32,792 nt of DNA from Candidatus Marinamargulisbacteria bacterium SCGC AG-343-D04 (GCA_003265885.1 QFBQ01000017.1:1-32792); one strand, 5' to 3'. Positions 24,019-31,240 are shown, numbered from the stretch's first letter. The notes: generated by a model from the letters alone, not told the origin. Numbers and translations: made by a program.

Positions 24019-24180
24019 TTAAATGGACTCTAATATAGAACTATGGTCAGAAGACTCTGTAGTAAAAAAAACTGGTTTTTCCACTTCATATGGGACCGGT
24101 TCTTTAAGCTTGCTATGCAGGTTTTCTTTCTTTTGGATTTCAAAACATTCATTTATTTCTTTATTATCATTTAAATTCAT
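24019..24180 (-). CDS. array peptide 1, 53 aa
   Basis: This small minus-strand gene has a strong AAGGAG site 7 nt before its ATG. The peptide is hydrophilic, with no signal peptide or membrane helix and a single cysteine (C12). It shares with the two sister genes the blocks CFEIQKKE, SKLK, PYExEKPxFFTTE and SDHSSILExI up to the very C-terminus, while the first ~10 residues vary. The opposite-strand frame through the same DNA has no ribosome binding site and is interrupted in copy 3, so the minus-strand reading is the real one. I know no family for it. Ripp-type precursor, signalling peptide or small adaptor are open; no modifying enzyme lies adjacent. Confidence 0.75.
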   Translation of the reverse strand: MNLNDNKEINECFEIQKKENLHSKLKEPVPYEVEKPVFFTTESSDHSSILESI

Positions 24181-24240
24181 AGTAATCTCCTTGAAATTAT
24201 TTATGAGAAAAAGTATCTCTTATTAAGAATTGAAGGGGAT

Positions 24241-24319
24241 AAGCGATTTAGATGATTATGAAAAAATAATATATTTAACCATAATAAGGGTTAAAAACGT
24301 TATGGAAGCTAAATCGCTT
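24241..24319 (-). promoter_or_regulatory. structured leader stem, unit 1
   Basis: AAGCGATTTAG (24241-24251) pairs perfectly with CTAAATCGCTT (24309-24319). Inside the loop a second perfect 7-bp stem forms (24274-24280 with 24289-24295). It lies 60-140 nt before the peptide start. The two other units keep the stem with different bases. Confidence 0.6.
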
Positions 24320-24345
24320 TAACAAGAAAATATATAAAGAAAAAA

Positions 24346-24413
24346 GTGAGGAGGGCACCATCCCCAACGTGAATGACCCGTTGAAAAGGTGCGATTCGTG
24401 GTATAGCTATTTA
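24346..24413 (-). promoter_or_regulatory. conserved GGAG/CTCC leader motif, unit 1
   Basis: This segment aligns with 24951-25015 and 25555-25615. In minus-strand sense the shared core reads GGxxTGGxGCCCTCC in unit 1 and GGAATTGGAGyCCTCCACA in units 2 and 3. In unit 1 it can also fold by pairing GCACC (24355-24359) with GGTGC (24388-24392) and CAACG with CGTTG. It may be part of a cis-acting RNA element. Confidence 0.45.
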
Positions 24414-24586
24414 ATAATTTTAATAAAATATTTTTCATAACAGATTTTTTGTTTATTAAGCTAATATATATAGTTATCGTATAAAAATAAACTATATTCT
24501 ATCTAAATTTACTGTTTTGATAATTTTGAGGGTTAAAAGTCGTTTTTGGGACTGTTTGGAATCATATGTTTTGTAAAAAGTGAAAG

Positions 24587-24615
24587 AAAAAGGTGGCTGT
24601 TAATAGCCACCTTTT
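24587..24615 (-). terminator. intrinsic terminator of peptide gene 2
   Basis: A perfect stem GGTGGCT/AGCCACC with a 6-nt loop is flanked by five A on one side and four T on the other. It can work in both directions and lies about 33 nt past the peptide stop. Confidence 0.8.
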
Positions 24616-24647
24616 GTAGGTAAGAGTCTCCTGTAATTCAATTTGAA

Positions 24648-24812
24648 TTAAATGTTCTCTAATATAGAACTATGGTCAGAAGATTCTGTAGTAAAAAAAA
24701 CTGGTTTCTCTACTTCATATGGGACCGATTCTTTAAGCTTGCTATGCAGGTGTTCTTTTTTTTGTATTTCAAAACATTTATTTAAGTCTTTATTATTGAT
24801 TTCTTGAATCAT
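24648..24812 (-). CDS. array peptide 2, 54 aa
   Basis: Second copy of the peptide gene, with an AAGGAG site just upstream of the ATG. From CFEIQKKE to the end it differs from copy 1 at only a few positions (H for N after QKKE, S for P after LKE, N for S near the C-terminus), whereas the N-terminal ~12 residues are different. Such a pattern points to selection on the C-terminal two thirds. Confidence 0.75.
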   Translation of the reverse strand: MIQEINNKDLNKCFEIQKKEHLHSKLKESVPYEVEKPVFFTTESSDHSSILENI

Positions 24813-24886
24813 TGTATTCTCCTTGTTATGAGTAACCCTTTTAAAAAGATGGGTTAATTTTTTTTGTTTTTAGAATTTAAAAAGAG

Positions 24887-24924
24887 AAGAGATTTAGAGA
24901 TATATAAAAAAATCTAGACCTCTT
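24887..24924 (-). promoter_or_regulatory. structured leader stem, unit 2
   Basis: Arms 24887-24898 and 24913-24924 pair over 11 of 12 positions in minus-strand RNA, with one G-U pair and one mismatch. The wobble is a G-U only in the minus-strand transcript, which agrees with the direction of the peptide gene. Confidence 0.55.
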
Positions 24925-24950
24925 TAATAAGAAGAAAAATAAAAGAAGAA

Positions 24951-25015
24951 ATGTGGAGGGCTCCAATTCCAGAGTCTATTTCCAACCGTGAATAATATCA
25001 TAAGGTGGATAGTGA
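24951..25015 (-). promoter_or_regulatory. conserved GGAG/CTCC leader motif, unit 2
   Basis: Counterpart of the unit 1 motif. The core GTGGAGGGCTCCAATTCC (plus strand) is nearly identical in unit 3; the sequence beyond it diverges. Confidence 0.45.
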
Positions 25016-25192
25016 GATTTAAAAATTGTTTAATGTTGATCATATTAATATATTTTTTTAATTTATTAAGTTAGTCTATATAGTTATCGTAATAAATCTA
25101 AATTATATTTCATTTTTTGTTTTTTTATGGGTTTAAGGTTGGAATTATTTGGAAGACTGTCCAGAAACATCTATTTTTATAAAAAATGAAAG

Positions 25193-25222
25193 AAAAAGGT
25201 GGCTATGCATAACCACCTTTTT
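25193..25222 (-). terminator. intrinsic terminator of peptide gene 3
   Basis: Five A, GGTGG, a near-perfect palindromic centre (CTATGCATAA), CCACC and five T form a long stem that can act in both directions. The loop and inner stem differ from copies 1 and 2 while the pairing is kept. Confidence 0.8.
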
Positions 25223-25269
25223 CATGATGTAGTTTCCTGTAATTCAAAGCAGATGTAAGCCAATATGAA

Positions 25270-25437
25270 TTAAATGCTCTCTAATATAGAACTATGATCA
25301 GAAGGTTCTGTAGTAAAAAAAGTAGGCTTTTCTATTTCATATGGAATAGAGACTTTAAGCTTACTATTCATGAGATTTTCTTTTTTTTGTATTTCAAAAC
25401 ATTCATTTGAGTCTATATTCTTATTATATTTAGTCAT
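25270..25437 (-). CDS. array peptide 3, 55 aa
   Basis: This is the most diverged copy, with one residue inserted after the CFEIQKKENL block (MNSKLK for HSKLK) and conservative changes (PYEIEKPTFFTTEPSDHSSILESI). It has an AAGGAG site before the ATG. The plus-strand frame that runs along copies 1 and 2 is stopped by a TGA here, while the minus-strand frame stays open, which supports the minus-strand gene. Confidence 0.75.
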   Translation of the reverse strand: MTKYNKNIDSNECFEIQKKENLMNSKLKVSIPYEIEKPTFFTTEPSDHSSILESI

Positions 25438-25491
25438 TGTATTCTCCTTCTAGTGAGTAACTCTTTTTTATTTTTAGAATTGAAAAAGAAG

Positions 25492-25528
25492 AAGAGATCT
25501 AGAAATATATAAAAAAGCTAGATCTCTT
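25492..25528 (-). promoter_or_regulatory. structured leader stem, unit 3
   Basis: AAGAGATCTAG (25492-25502) pairs perfectly with CTAGATCTCTT (25518-25528). Compared with unit 1, two base pairs differ on both arms, so pairing is kept by paired changes. Confidence 0.6.
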
Positions 25529-25554
25529 TATTAAGAAGAGAAATAAAAAAAGAA

Positions 25555-25615
25555 TTGTGGAGGACTCCAATTCCACAGGTTCACTCCATCTGTGAAGAGG
25601 ATCATGAGATGAAGA
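25555..25615 (-). promoter_or_regulatory. conserved GGAG/CTCC leader motif, unit 3
   Basis: Counterpart of the motifs in units 1 and 2. In minus-strand sense TGTGGA and TCCACA pair around the motif core, and CACAG/CTGTG offers an alternative overlapping stem. Confidence 0.45.
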
Positions 25616-25688
25616 GTTTGATTTAAATATTGTGTAAAATAGGTCATATTTTATTCTTCTGTAAAGCCATTCTATGAAAATGTTATTC

Positions 25689-25705
25689 TATTTGCAATGC
25701 AAATA
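25689..25705. promoter_or_regulatory. perfect palindrome, possible operator
   Basis: TATTTGCA, one central A, then TGCAAATA. It lies in the divergent region between the peptide array and the Cache sensor gene (25621-25898), which is otherwise AT-rich, and is the right size for a dimeric regulator. Confidence 0.35.
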
Positions 25706-25898
25706 TATTTAATTATATCTAAGTTTGAATTATGTATTTTCTAATAATATATATTTAATGATATTATTTGTGAATTTCTTTGAGGGATTTCATATATTGC
25801 AGTATTTTTTTGTGTAAATAAGTATATTTTATAATAATGTAAATTGTTTTTATTGTTTATAAGGAGAATTTCGGAGTATATTCGATTAAAAAAAATCT

Positions 25899-27185
25899 AT
25901 GTTTAAAAGTAGTAGAAAATGTACAGAAATCTATATGAGTTTTAAACAGAAAAAATTCTATTTTCCGGTATTAGTTGGGTTTTTGTTTTTTCTGATTTTT
26001 TTAATATCATTTTCTATCTTAATTTTCTTTTCGTATCATCATAATACGAAGATAATGTCATCCCTGACTTCTAAATTAACAAAAAGTGTGTCGGCATCGG
26101 TTGTAAATAAAACAGAGATTTATTTGAAACCCGCCATATTATTTTCTCAGGTAACATCAAAAATAGTATCGACAGGGGAATCCATTAATTTAAAAGAAGA
26201 GATGCTTAGGGCATTATTGATAGAAACCTTACGTAAGAATTCTCAATTTTCGAATGTTTATATTGGAATTGAGGATGGTTCTTTTTTGATGGCCAGTCAA
26301 GGAGATCTGATGAACGCGAAATATATTGATGGTAAAAATAAGAAAGAGCACATTATTCAGGTAGATTCAGAAGGTGTTCAAACTATCATAAAAAAAGACA
26401 ATGTAAGCAAATATGATCCGAGAGGTAGACCCTGGTATAAGGGGGCGAAAAAATCGAAAGGTATTTTTTGGACGCCACCCTACATATTTTTCACAAGTCA
26501 AAAGAAAGGGATTACGGTATCTGTTCCTATTTTTAGGAAAGATAACACAGTTGCAGGTGTCATTGGCGTTGATTTGCTATTGGATAAATTGGAAGAGTTT
26601 CTTAAGACCATTGATATCAGCCCTCATACAGTAATTGCAATTCAATCAGGGGAGCACCTGTTAAGTAGCAATGTGGAAGACGAGGAAAATGAGTTCATTA
26701 AAGCATTTATACATGAAGCGCATGTAGGAGCTAAAGGGATGAAAAAGGATCTTAGTTTTGATAAAAATGAGTATGTTTTTCAGCAAACGCCTCTGAGCGA
26801 CTTATTTCCAGAGTCATGGAGATATAGCTTAATTATTCCTAAAAAGGAATTGATAAGAGAGGCTGTAGAGCTGAATAAAACGTTGATTATTATATCATTT
26901 TTTATTTTGGGAGTAGGGCTCGTATTAATAGTGATCAATGCCTATTCTATATCTCGACCTCTAAGGGAAGTGTCAGATCAACTAGAGAAGATAAGTCATT
27001 TTGAACTAGAGAAATTGATTACTGAAAATTCACAGGTTGAAGAGGTTTTTCAGTTGCAAAAATCATTAAATACTATGCAAAAAACCTTGAATTCTTTTTC
27101 TCATTATATCCCTCAAAAAGTAGTAAAGTCCTTAGTGGAACGAAAGAGAGAAGATAAGATCGAAGAAGAGGATAAAAAAAAGTAA
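25899..27185 (+). CDS. dCache-HAMP membrane sensor without output domain
   Basis: The protein has 428 aa. Membrane helix 1 (about 23-47), an extracytoplasmic double-Cache domain (about 55-315, with the signature YDPRGRPWYKGA...GIFWTPPY...GITVSVPIF), helix 2 (about 329-349), then HAMP (about 350-400). It continues with HYIPQKVVKSLVE, the linker that normally leads into a class III adenylate cyclase catalytic domain. Instead the frame ends in a charged run (EEEDKKK) at an A8 tract. So it is either a truncated cyclase or an orphan sensor acting through partners. An in-frame ATG at 25935 is an alternative start; no ribosome binding site is close to either, but TATATT lies at 25879. Confidence 0.8.
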   Translation: MFKSSRKCTEIYMSFKQKKFYFPVLVGFLFFLIFLISFSILIFFSYHHNTKIMSSLTSKLTKSVSASVVNKTEIYLKPAILFSQVTSKIVSTGESINLKEEMLRALLIETLRKNSQFSNVYIGIEDGSFLMASQGDLMNAKYIDGKNKKEHIIQVDSEGVQTIIKKDNVSKYDPRGRPWYKGAKKSKGIFWTPPYIFFTSQKKGITVSVPIFRKDNTVAGVIGVDLLLDKLEEFLKTIDISPHTVIAIQSGEHLLSSNVEDEENEFIKAFIHEAHVGAKGMKKDLSFDKNEYVFQQTPLSDLFPESWRYSLIIPKKELIREAVELNKTLIIISFFILGVGLVLIVINAYSISRPLREVSDQLEKISHFELEKLITENSQVEEVFQLQKSLNTMQKTLNSFSHYIPQKVVKSLVERKREDKIEEEDKKK

Positions 27186-27301
27186 CGATATTTCTGTTAG
27201 AGAGTTCCCTTCTATAGTTTATTAAAGTATGAAAGTGTCCACGGTGTATCTATTAAAAATTAATTGAAGTTTAGCTCAAAGCTATTTATGATGGAGTCGT
27301 C

Positions 27302-28363
27302 ATGACACAGAGTCATGAAAAGAGAATAGATGGTATGACAACGAAACAGACATTTTTTGGATTATTGCCTGAAGAGGTAAAAGAGACCTGCAAAGATCGG
27401 GGGATTCCGTCATTTATTGGGGACCAAGTGTTGCATTGGGTGTATAACAAAAATATTCTAGATCCAGCAAAGATGCGAAATATTGCTAAGAAAAATCAAG
27501 AGATAATTGCGGAGATCTTTGATTTCAGCCTGTTTAAATCGGTTAGTTCGTTAATGTCACACGAAGAGAATGCGGTCAAAAACAATTGTGTTCTTTTTGA
27601 TAATAATATTGTGGAATGTGTTGTGTTAAAGGAAAAAAAATATAATACATTGTGTATTTCATCACAGTGCGGATGTCCGGTCGATTGTAAGTTTTGTTTA
27701 ACAGGGGTCATTGGATTTAAGCGCCAGTTAACTGCTCATGAGATTGTAGCGCAAGTGGTGTATTCTCATTCTATAGGATATGCCATTACCAACATAGTGT
27801 TTATGGGTATGGGAGAGCCCTTGTTAAATTATGAAAACGTGTTTAAATCCATTGATATTTTAACGCATCCAAAGACCTATAATATATCGAAGCGAAATAT
27901 TACGGTGTCCACATCGGGGTATATGGCGGGGGTAGAACGTTTAATTAAAGACGAGCGTTTTGTAAATTTAGCCTTTTCTGTGGGGATGGCAGATCCCTTG
28001 CGTAGAGAGCAGATAATGCCAACGGAGAAGCGAAACCCCATTCTTACCTTTATCAAGGTGGTTAAAGAGTACCAGAGCATGCACAATAGAAAATTAACAT
28101 TAGAATATACCTTGTTAGAGAATGTAAATGATTCAGAGTTTGATATTAAGTCGTTAATTAATTTATCGAAATATTTAAATGCTAAAATCAATTTAATTAA
28201 TTTAAACCCACATCCAAAAATTCCATATAAGCCTATATCAGTAAAGAAATTACATCAAATTCGTGATAAAATTAAAAAAGAAAAATGTCCTGTAACGGTA
28301 AGATATAAAAAAGGGCAAGATATTTCAGCTGCATGTGGGCAGTTGGGAGAAAGTTATTTATAG
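27302..28363 (+). CDS. rlmN: 23S rRNA/tRNA adenosine C2-methyltransferase
   Basis: A radical-SAM enzyme that methylates A2503 of 23S rRNA and A37 of some tRNAs. The 353 aa contain an N-terminal accessory domain, the CxxxCxxC cluster motif in SQCGCPVDCKFCLTG, MGMGEPLLNYENV, STSGYMAGV, and the C-terminal CGQLGES motif with the second catalytic cysteine. A GGAG site precedes the ATG. It lies in a small unit with the next gene, 26 nt downstream. Confidence 0.95.
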   Translation: MTQSHEKRIDGMTTKQTFFGLLPEEVKETCKDRGIPSFIGDQVLHWVYNKNILDPAKMRNIAKKNQEIIAEIFDFSLFKSVSSLMSHEENAVKNNCVLFDNNIVECVVLKEKKYNTLCISSQCGCPVDCKFCLTGVIGFKRQLTAHEIVAQVVYSHSIGYAITNIVFMGMGEPLLNYENVFKSIDILTHPKTYNISKRNITVSTSGYMAGVERLIKDERFVNLAFSVGMADPLRREQIMPTEKRNPILTFIKVVKEYQSMHNRKLTLEYTLLENVNDSEFDIKSLINLSKYLNAKINLINLNPHPKIPYKPISVKKLHQIRDKIKKEKCPVTVRYKKGQDISAACGQLGESYL

Positions 28364-28389
28364 GCAGATCAAAGAAAGGAAAGAGACGT

Positions 28390-28632
28390 ATGAAGAAAAT
28401 ATCATTTAATGGTTCGTCACAAGATCTACTAAAGCTTCTAAAGCGGCTCATAAAAGAAGGGCAAACAAAACGTATTATTATAAAAAATAAAGATGAAAAG
28501 ATTTTGCTTAATATCCCATTAACAGTCGGGGTTTGTGCGTTACTATATACGCCATTATTTTTTGGTGTTTCAATAGGCGCAGCATGCGCCACGGGATGTG
28601 TCGTCGAAATAGAAGCCGTGTCAGAAAAATAA
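28390..28632 (+). CDS. DUF4342-like small membrane protein
   Basis: From the ATG at 28390 (AAGGAAAGAG site upstream) the protein has 80 aa. It starts with a short amphipathic part (LLKLLKRLIKEGQTKRIIIKN, then DEKILLNIPLTVG), a hydrophobic helix (VCALLYTPLFFGVSIGAACATG) and a short acidic tail. This layout matches DUF4342: the R-I-I-x-K-N ... L-x-x-I-P-L-T-x-G pattern is diagnostic. Function unknown. Confidence 0.75.
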   Translation: MKKISFNGSSQDLLKLLKRLIKEGQTKRIIIKNKDEKILLNIPLTVGVCALLYTPLFFGVSIGAACATGCVVEIEAVSEK

Positions 28633-28672
28633 TAGTACACCCTCAAAGTTTTCGTTAAATCTATTTTAATTA

Positions 28673-28701
28673 TTGTAGTAAGAGCAGAAATCTAATACAC
28701 T
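28673..28701 (+). promoter_or_regulatory. probable nqr operon promoter
   Basis: TTGTAG (28673-28678) and TACACT (28696-28701) are separated by 17 nt. Transcription would start about at the nqrA ATG (28710), which has no ribosome binding site, so the first cistron may be leaderless. Confidence 0.4.
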
Positions 28702-28709
28702 ATTTCTCC

Positions 28710-30059
28710 ATGAAAAGTATACAAGTAAAGAATACCTATGATTTGCAATTGTCAGGCTTGCCAGATACCGCATGTGATACTGTTGATGAGACGGATTTTT
28801 ACGGTGTTTCTCCAAGTCGTATAAAGGAATTAAAAGCAAAACTTTTGGTAAAAGAAGGGCAAGCTGTTAAGGTTGGTTCTTGTTTATTTTTCGATAAAAA
28901 AAATGAAAAAAATGTTTTTTTGTCTCCGGTTTCAGGAACAGTCGAGAAGATTGAATATGGAGATAGACGAGCGCTTCAAAATATTGTCATTAAATCAGAT
29001 AAACAGTTTCAAAAAGAAACATTGTTTGATAAACAAACTTTAGCCTCTATAGATAAGTTAGAAGACAAAGATGTAGCAGATCTTATTCAAAAAGGTGGAT
29101 TATGGTCTGTATTTACAGCCTATCCATTTCAGATGACGCCTAATTCAGACCTCTTGCCTCCGGCTATCTACGTAAGTATTGATAGTGATGAGCCTCATTT
29201 GCCGCAGTCACAGATATTTTGTGAGGGAGAAAAAGATAATTTTCTGGCAGGTTTAAAGGCATTGAAGAAGATGACAAGTACGGTTCATGTAGGGGTTGCA
29301 GATAAGACAAAGTTAAAAGAAACAAAGATTTTAGAGCATGTAACACATAGGCTAAAAGGGCATTATCCAGCGAATAATCATGGTGTATTTTTATATTACA
29401 ACAAAAAAGATGCCTCAGAAAACAGTTCATGGGGTGTTTCTGCACAAGATGTGATACGGATTGGAAAGTTGTTAACAGAAGGGACCTATCCAAATGAAAA
29501 GGTCATTGTCGTTGCTGGGGCATTAGTGAAAAAGCCTAGACATCTTAAAGTTGTTGAGGGATACCCCGTAAAAGCTTTAGAGAAAGAGCTGACAAAGAAG
29601 GCGGGACTGAGAGTGGTAGCTGGGGGAGTCTTAACAGGGCAACGATCCTCTATCGACAGTTTTATTTCATATAATGAATATGCAGTTCATTTTCTTCAAG
29701 AAGGGAAAGAGCAAGAAATGTTTACCTTTTTCAGGCCAGGGTTTGACAAGCCGACGTTTGGAAGAACGTATTTATCTGCGTTAGTGAAAAAAGAAGAATG
29801 GGAGATGAATACTTGCTTAAATGGAGGTCATCGAGCATGTATAGCCTGTGGAGAGTGCCCTAAAGTGTGTCCTGTAGAGTCACACCCTCAATTTTTTATG
29901 AAAGATTTAGAAGCCGGAGATATTGAAAAGCCAATAGAGCAAGGTTTTTTAGATTGTGTAAGCTGTGGAATTTGTACATATGTATGCCCATCAAAGATAG
30001 AGCTAGATAGTATTTTTTATGATGCAAGACAGAAGATTGCAAAGGAAGCTGGGGTATGA
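28710..30059 (+). CDS. nqrA: Na+-translocating NADH:quinone reductase subunit A
   Basis: NqrA is the soluble subunit at the quinone side of Na+-NQR. The 449 aa have the usual length and RnfC-like fold (SPVSGTVEKIEYGDRRALQNI; ITAYPF-type motif; FFRPGFDKPTFGRTYLSALV). The C-terminus carries two complete cluster motifs: C377, C380, C383, C387 (CIACGECPKVCP) and C416, C419, C422, C426 (CVSCGICTYVCP). Vibrio-type NqrA has lost these cysteines, whereas the related RnfC keeps them. It overlaps nqrB by 4 nt. Gene order A-B-C-D-E identifies the operon as nqr, not rnf. Confidence 0.93.
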   Translation: MKSIQVKNTYDLQLSGLPDTACDTVDETDFYGVSPSRIKELKAKLLVKEGQAVKVGSCLFFDKKNEKNVFLSPVSGTVEKIEYGDRRALQNIVIKSDKQFQKETLFDKQTLASIDKLEDKDVADLIQKGGLWSVFTAYPFQMTPNSDLLPPAIYVSIDSDEPHLPQSQIFCEGEKDNFLAGLKALKKMTSTVHVGVADKTKLKETKILEHVTHRLKGHYPANNHGVFLYYNKKDASENSSWGVSAQDVIRIGKLLTEGTYPNEKVIVVAGALVKKPRHLKVVEGYPVKALEKELTKKAGLRVVAGGVLTGQRSSIDSFISYNEYAVHFLQEGKEQEMFTFFRPGFDKPTFGRTYLSALVKKEEWEMNTCLNGGHRACIACGECPKVCPVESHPQFFMKDLEAGDIEKPIEQGFLDCVSCGICTYVCPSKIELDSIFYDARQKIAKEAGV

Positions 30060-31240
30060 AAATCTTAAAAGATATTTTTAATAAAAATGAACACTATTTT
30101 GAAAAGGGTGGAAAGTATGCCAATTGGTACCCTATGTACGAGGCTTTTTATTCTTTTTTATTTAGTACAAAAGAGACAACAAAAACGTCAGTTCATGTAA
30201 GAGATTCATTAGATACGAAGCGATATATGTCTATAGTGTTGATAGCGTTAACGCCTTGCGCCTTATTTGGTATTTTTAATGCTGGATTTCAAGCTCACAA
30301 AGCTGTGGGAGAGTCTTTGGACTTAATCCCCGTATTATTGACCGGGGCTCAGTTAGTATTACCGTTGATAGCGGTATCCTACATTGTGGGATTAGGGGTA
30401 GAATTTTTTTCATGTATGGTACGAGGACATGAGGTTAATGAAGGATTTTTAGTAACAGGATTATTATATCCGTTGACCTTGCCAGCCACTATGCCATTAT
30501 GGCAGGCAGCTGTAGGGATTGCCTTTGGAGTTGTAGTCGGAAAAGAGGTGTTTGGAGGGTCGGGCCGTAACTTTTTAAATCCAGCATTAACAGCAAGAGC
30601 CTTTGTTTTTTTTGCATACCCAGCTCAAATGAGTGGAGAAGTATGGACGAAAGTGATGGGGGCGAAAGATCAGATTGTAGAAGGGTGGAGCGGCGCAACG
30701 GCCTTGGCAGTTGCTGCTACAACTGAAGCTCCTCAGAAGGCTGTAGATGCCTTGCAAGATGCTGGTTTTTCCTTGATGGATTCTATTGTAGGTATTGTTC
30801 CTGGGAGTATTGGAGAGACCTCTGTAGTCATGGTTTTAATAGGGGCCTTTATTTTATTAATAACAGGTGTGGGAAGTTGGAGAACGATGCTAGGGAGCTT
30901 ATTAGGGGCTGTTAGTATTTCAATACTGTTTAATCTATTTTCTGGAGGAACGACTATTGCTTTTTTTGGATTGCCAACAGTGTGGCAGTTATCGATAGGT
31001 AGTTATGCCTTTGCGACTGTGTTTATGGCCACAGACCCGGTATCGTCTCCTGGCTTAGAGTCATCACGGTTTATCTATGGTTTTTTGATAGGGGTGTTAG
31101 GGATGATTATCCGAGTAACAAACCCTGCGTATCCTGAAGGTTGGATGTTGGCTATTTTATTAATGAATGTATTTGCGCCTTTAATTGACCATGTAATGTT
31201 AGAACGGAAGTCTAAAAAAAGGATTCCTAATGTTATCTAG
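30056..31240 (+). CDS. nqrB: Na+-NQR subunit B
   Basis: This is the main membrane subunit that carries Na+, with about ten helices in 394 aa. The covalent FMN attachment motif SGAT is at residues 212-215 (WSGATALAVA), and GGSGRNFLNPALTARAF and YAFATVFMATDPVSSP are typical. It overlaps both nqrA (4 nt) and nqrC (11 nt). Confidence 0.96.
   Translation: MKILKDIFNKNEHYFEKGGKYANWYPMYEAFYSFLFSTKETTKTSVHVRDSLDTKRYMSIVLIALTPCALFGIFNAGFQAHKAVGESLDLIPVLLTGAQLVLPLIAVSYIVGLGVEFFSCMVRGHEVNEGFLVTGLLYPLTLPATMPLWQAAVGIAFGVVVGKEVFGGSGRNFLNPALTARAFVFFAYPAQMSGEVWTKVMGAKDQIVEGWSGATALAVAATTEAPQKAVDALQDAGFSLMDSIVGIVPGSIGETSVVMVLIGAFILLITGVGSWRTMLGSLLGAVSISILFNLFSGGTTIAFFGLPTVWQLSIGSYAFATVFMATDPVSSPGLESSRFIYGFLIGVLGMIIRVTNPAYPEGWMLAILLMNVFAPLIDHVMLERKSKKRIPNVI

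Larger units (their letters stand above)
23959..24586 (-). repeat. array unit 1 (terminator, peptide gene, leader)
   Basis: This is the first of three head-to-tail units about 600-630 bp long. Read on the minus strand, each holds an AT-rich upstream part, a GGAG-rich conserved motif, a stem-loop leader, a strong ribosome binding site, a 53-55 codon gene and a hairpin terminator. A box TATATAGTTATCGTA is shared by units 1 (24467-24481) and 2 (25077-25091). Confidence 0.8.
24587..25192 (-). repeat. array unit 2 (terminator, peptide gene, leader)
   Basis: Second unit, same order of parts as unit 1. The junction with unit 3 repeats the junction with unit 1: a GGACTGT-like stretch, then TGAAAGAAAAAGGTGGCT. 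Confidence 0.8.
25193..25620 (-). repeat. array unit 3 (terminator, peptide gene, leader; upstream part unique)
   Basis: Third unit. Its left part and leader match units 1 and 2, but from about 25620 rightwards the sequence is unique and runs into the upstream region of the Cache sensor gene. Confidence 0.8.

Noticed and set aside
24023..24226. Plus-strand 67-codon ORF in array unit 1
   Set aside because: It is the opposite strand of peptide gene 1, has no ribosome binding site, and the equivalent frame in unit 3 is stopped after eight codons.
23726..25898. CRISPR array
   Set aside because: The repeats are about 600 bp, contain genes and terminators, and have no short direct repeats with unique spacers; no cas genes lie nearby.
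27186..27240. Frameshifted cyclase catalytic domain after the A8 tract
   Set aside because: The next frame gives only about a dozen codons before a stop and no convincing cyclase motif.
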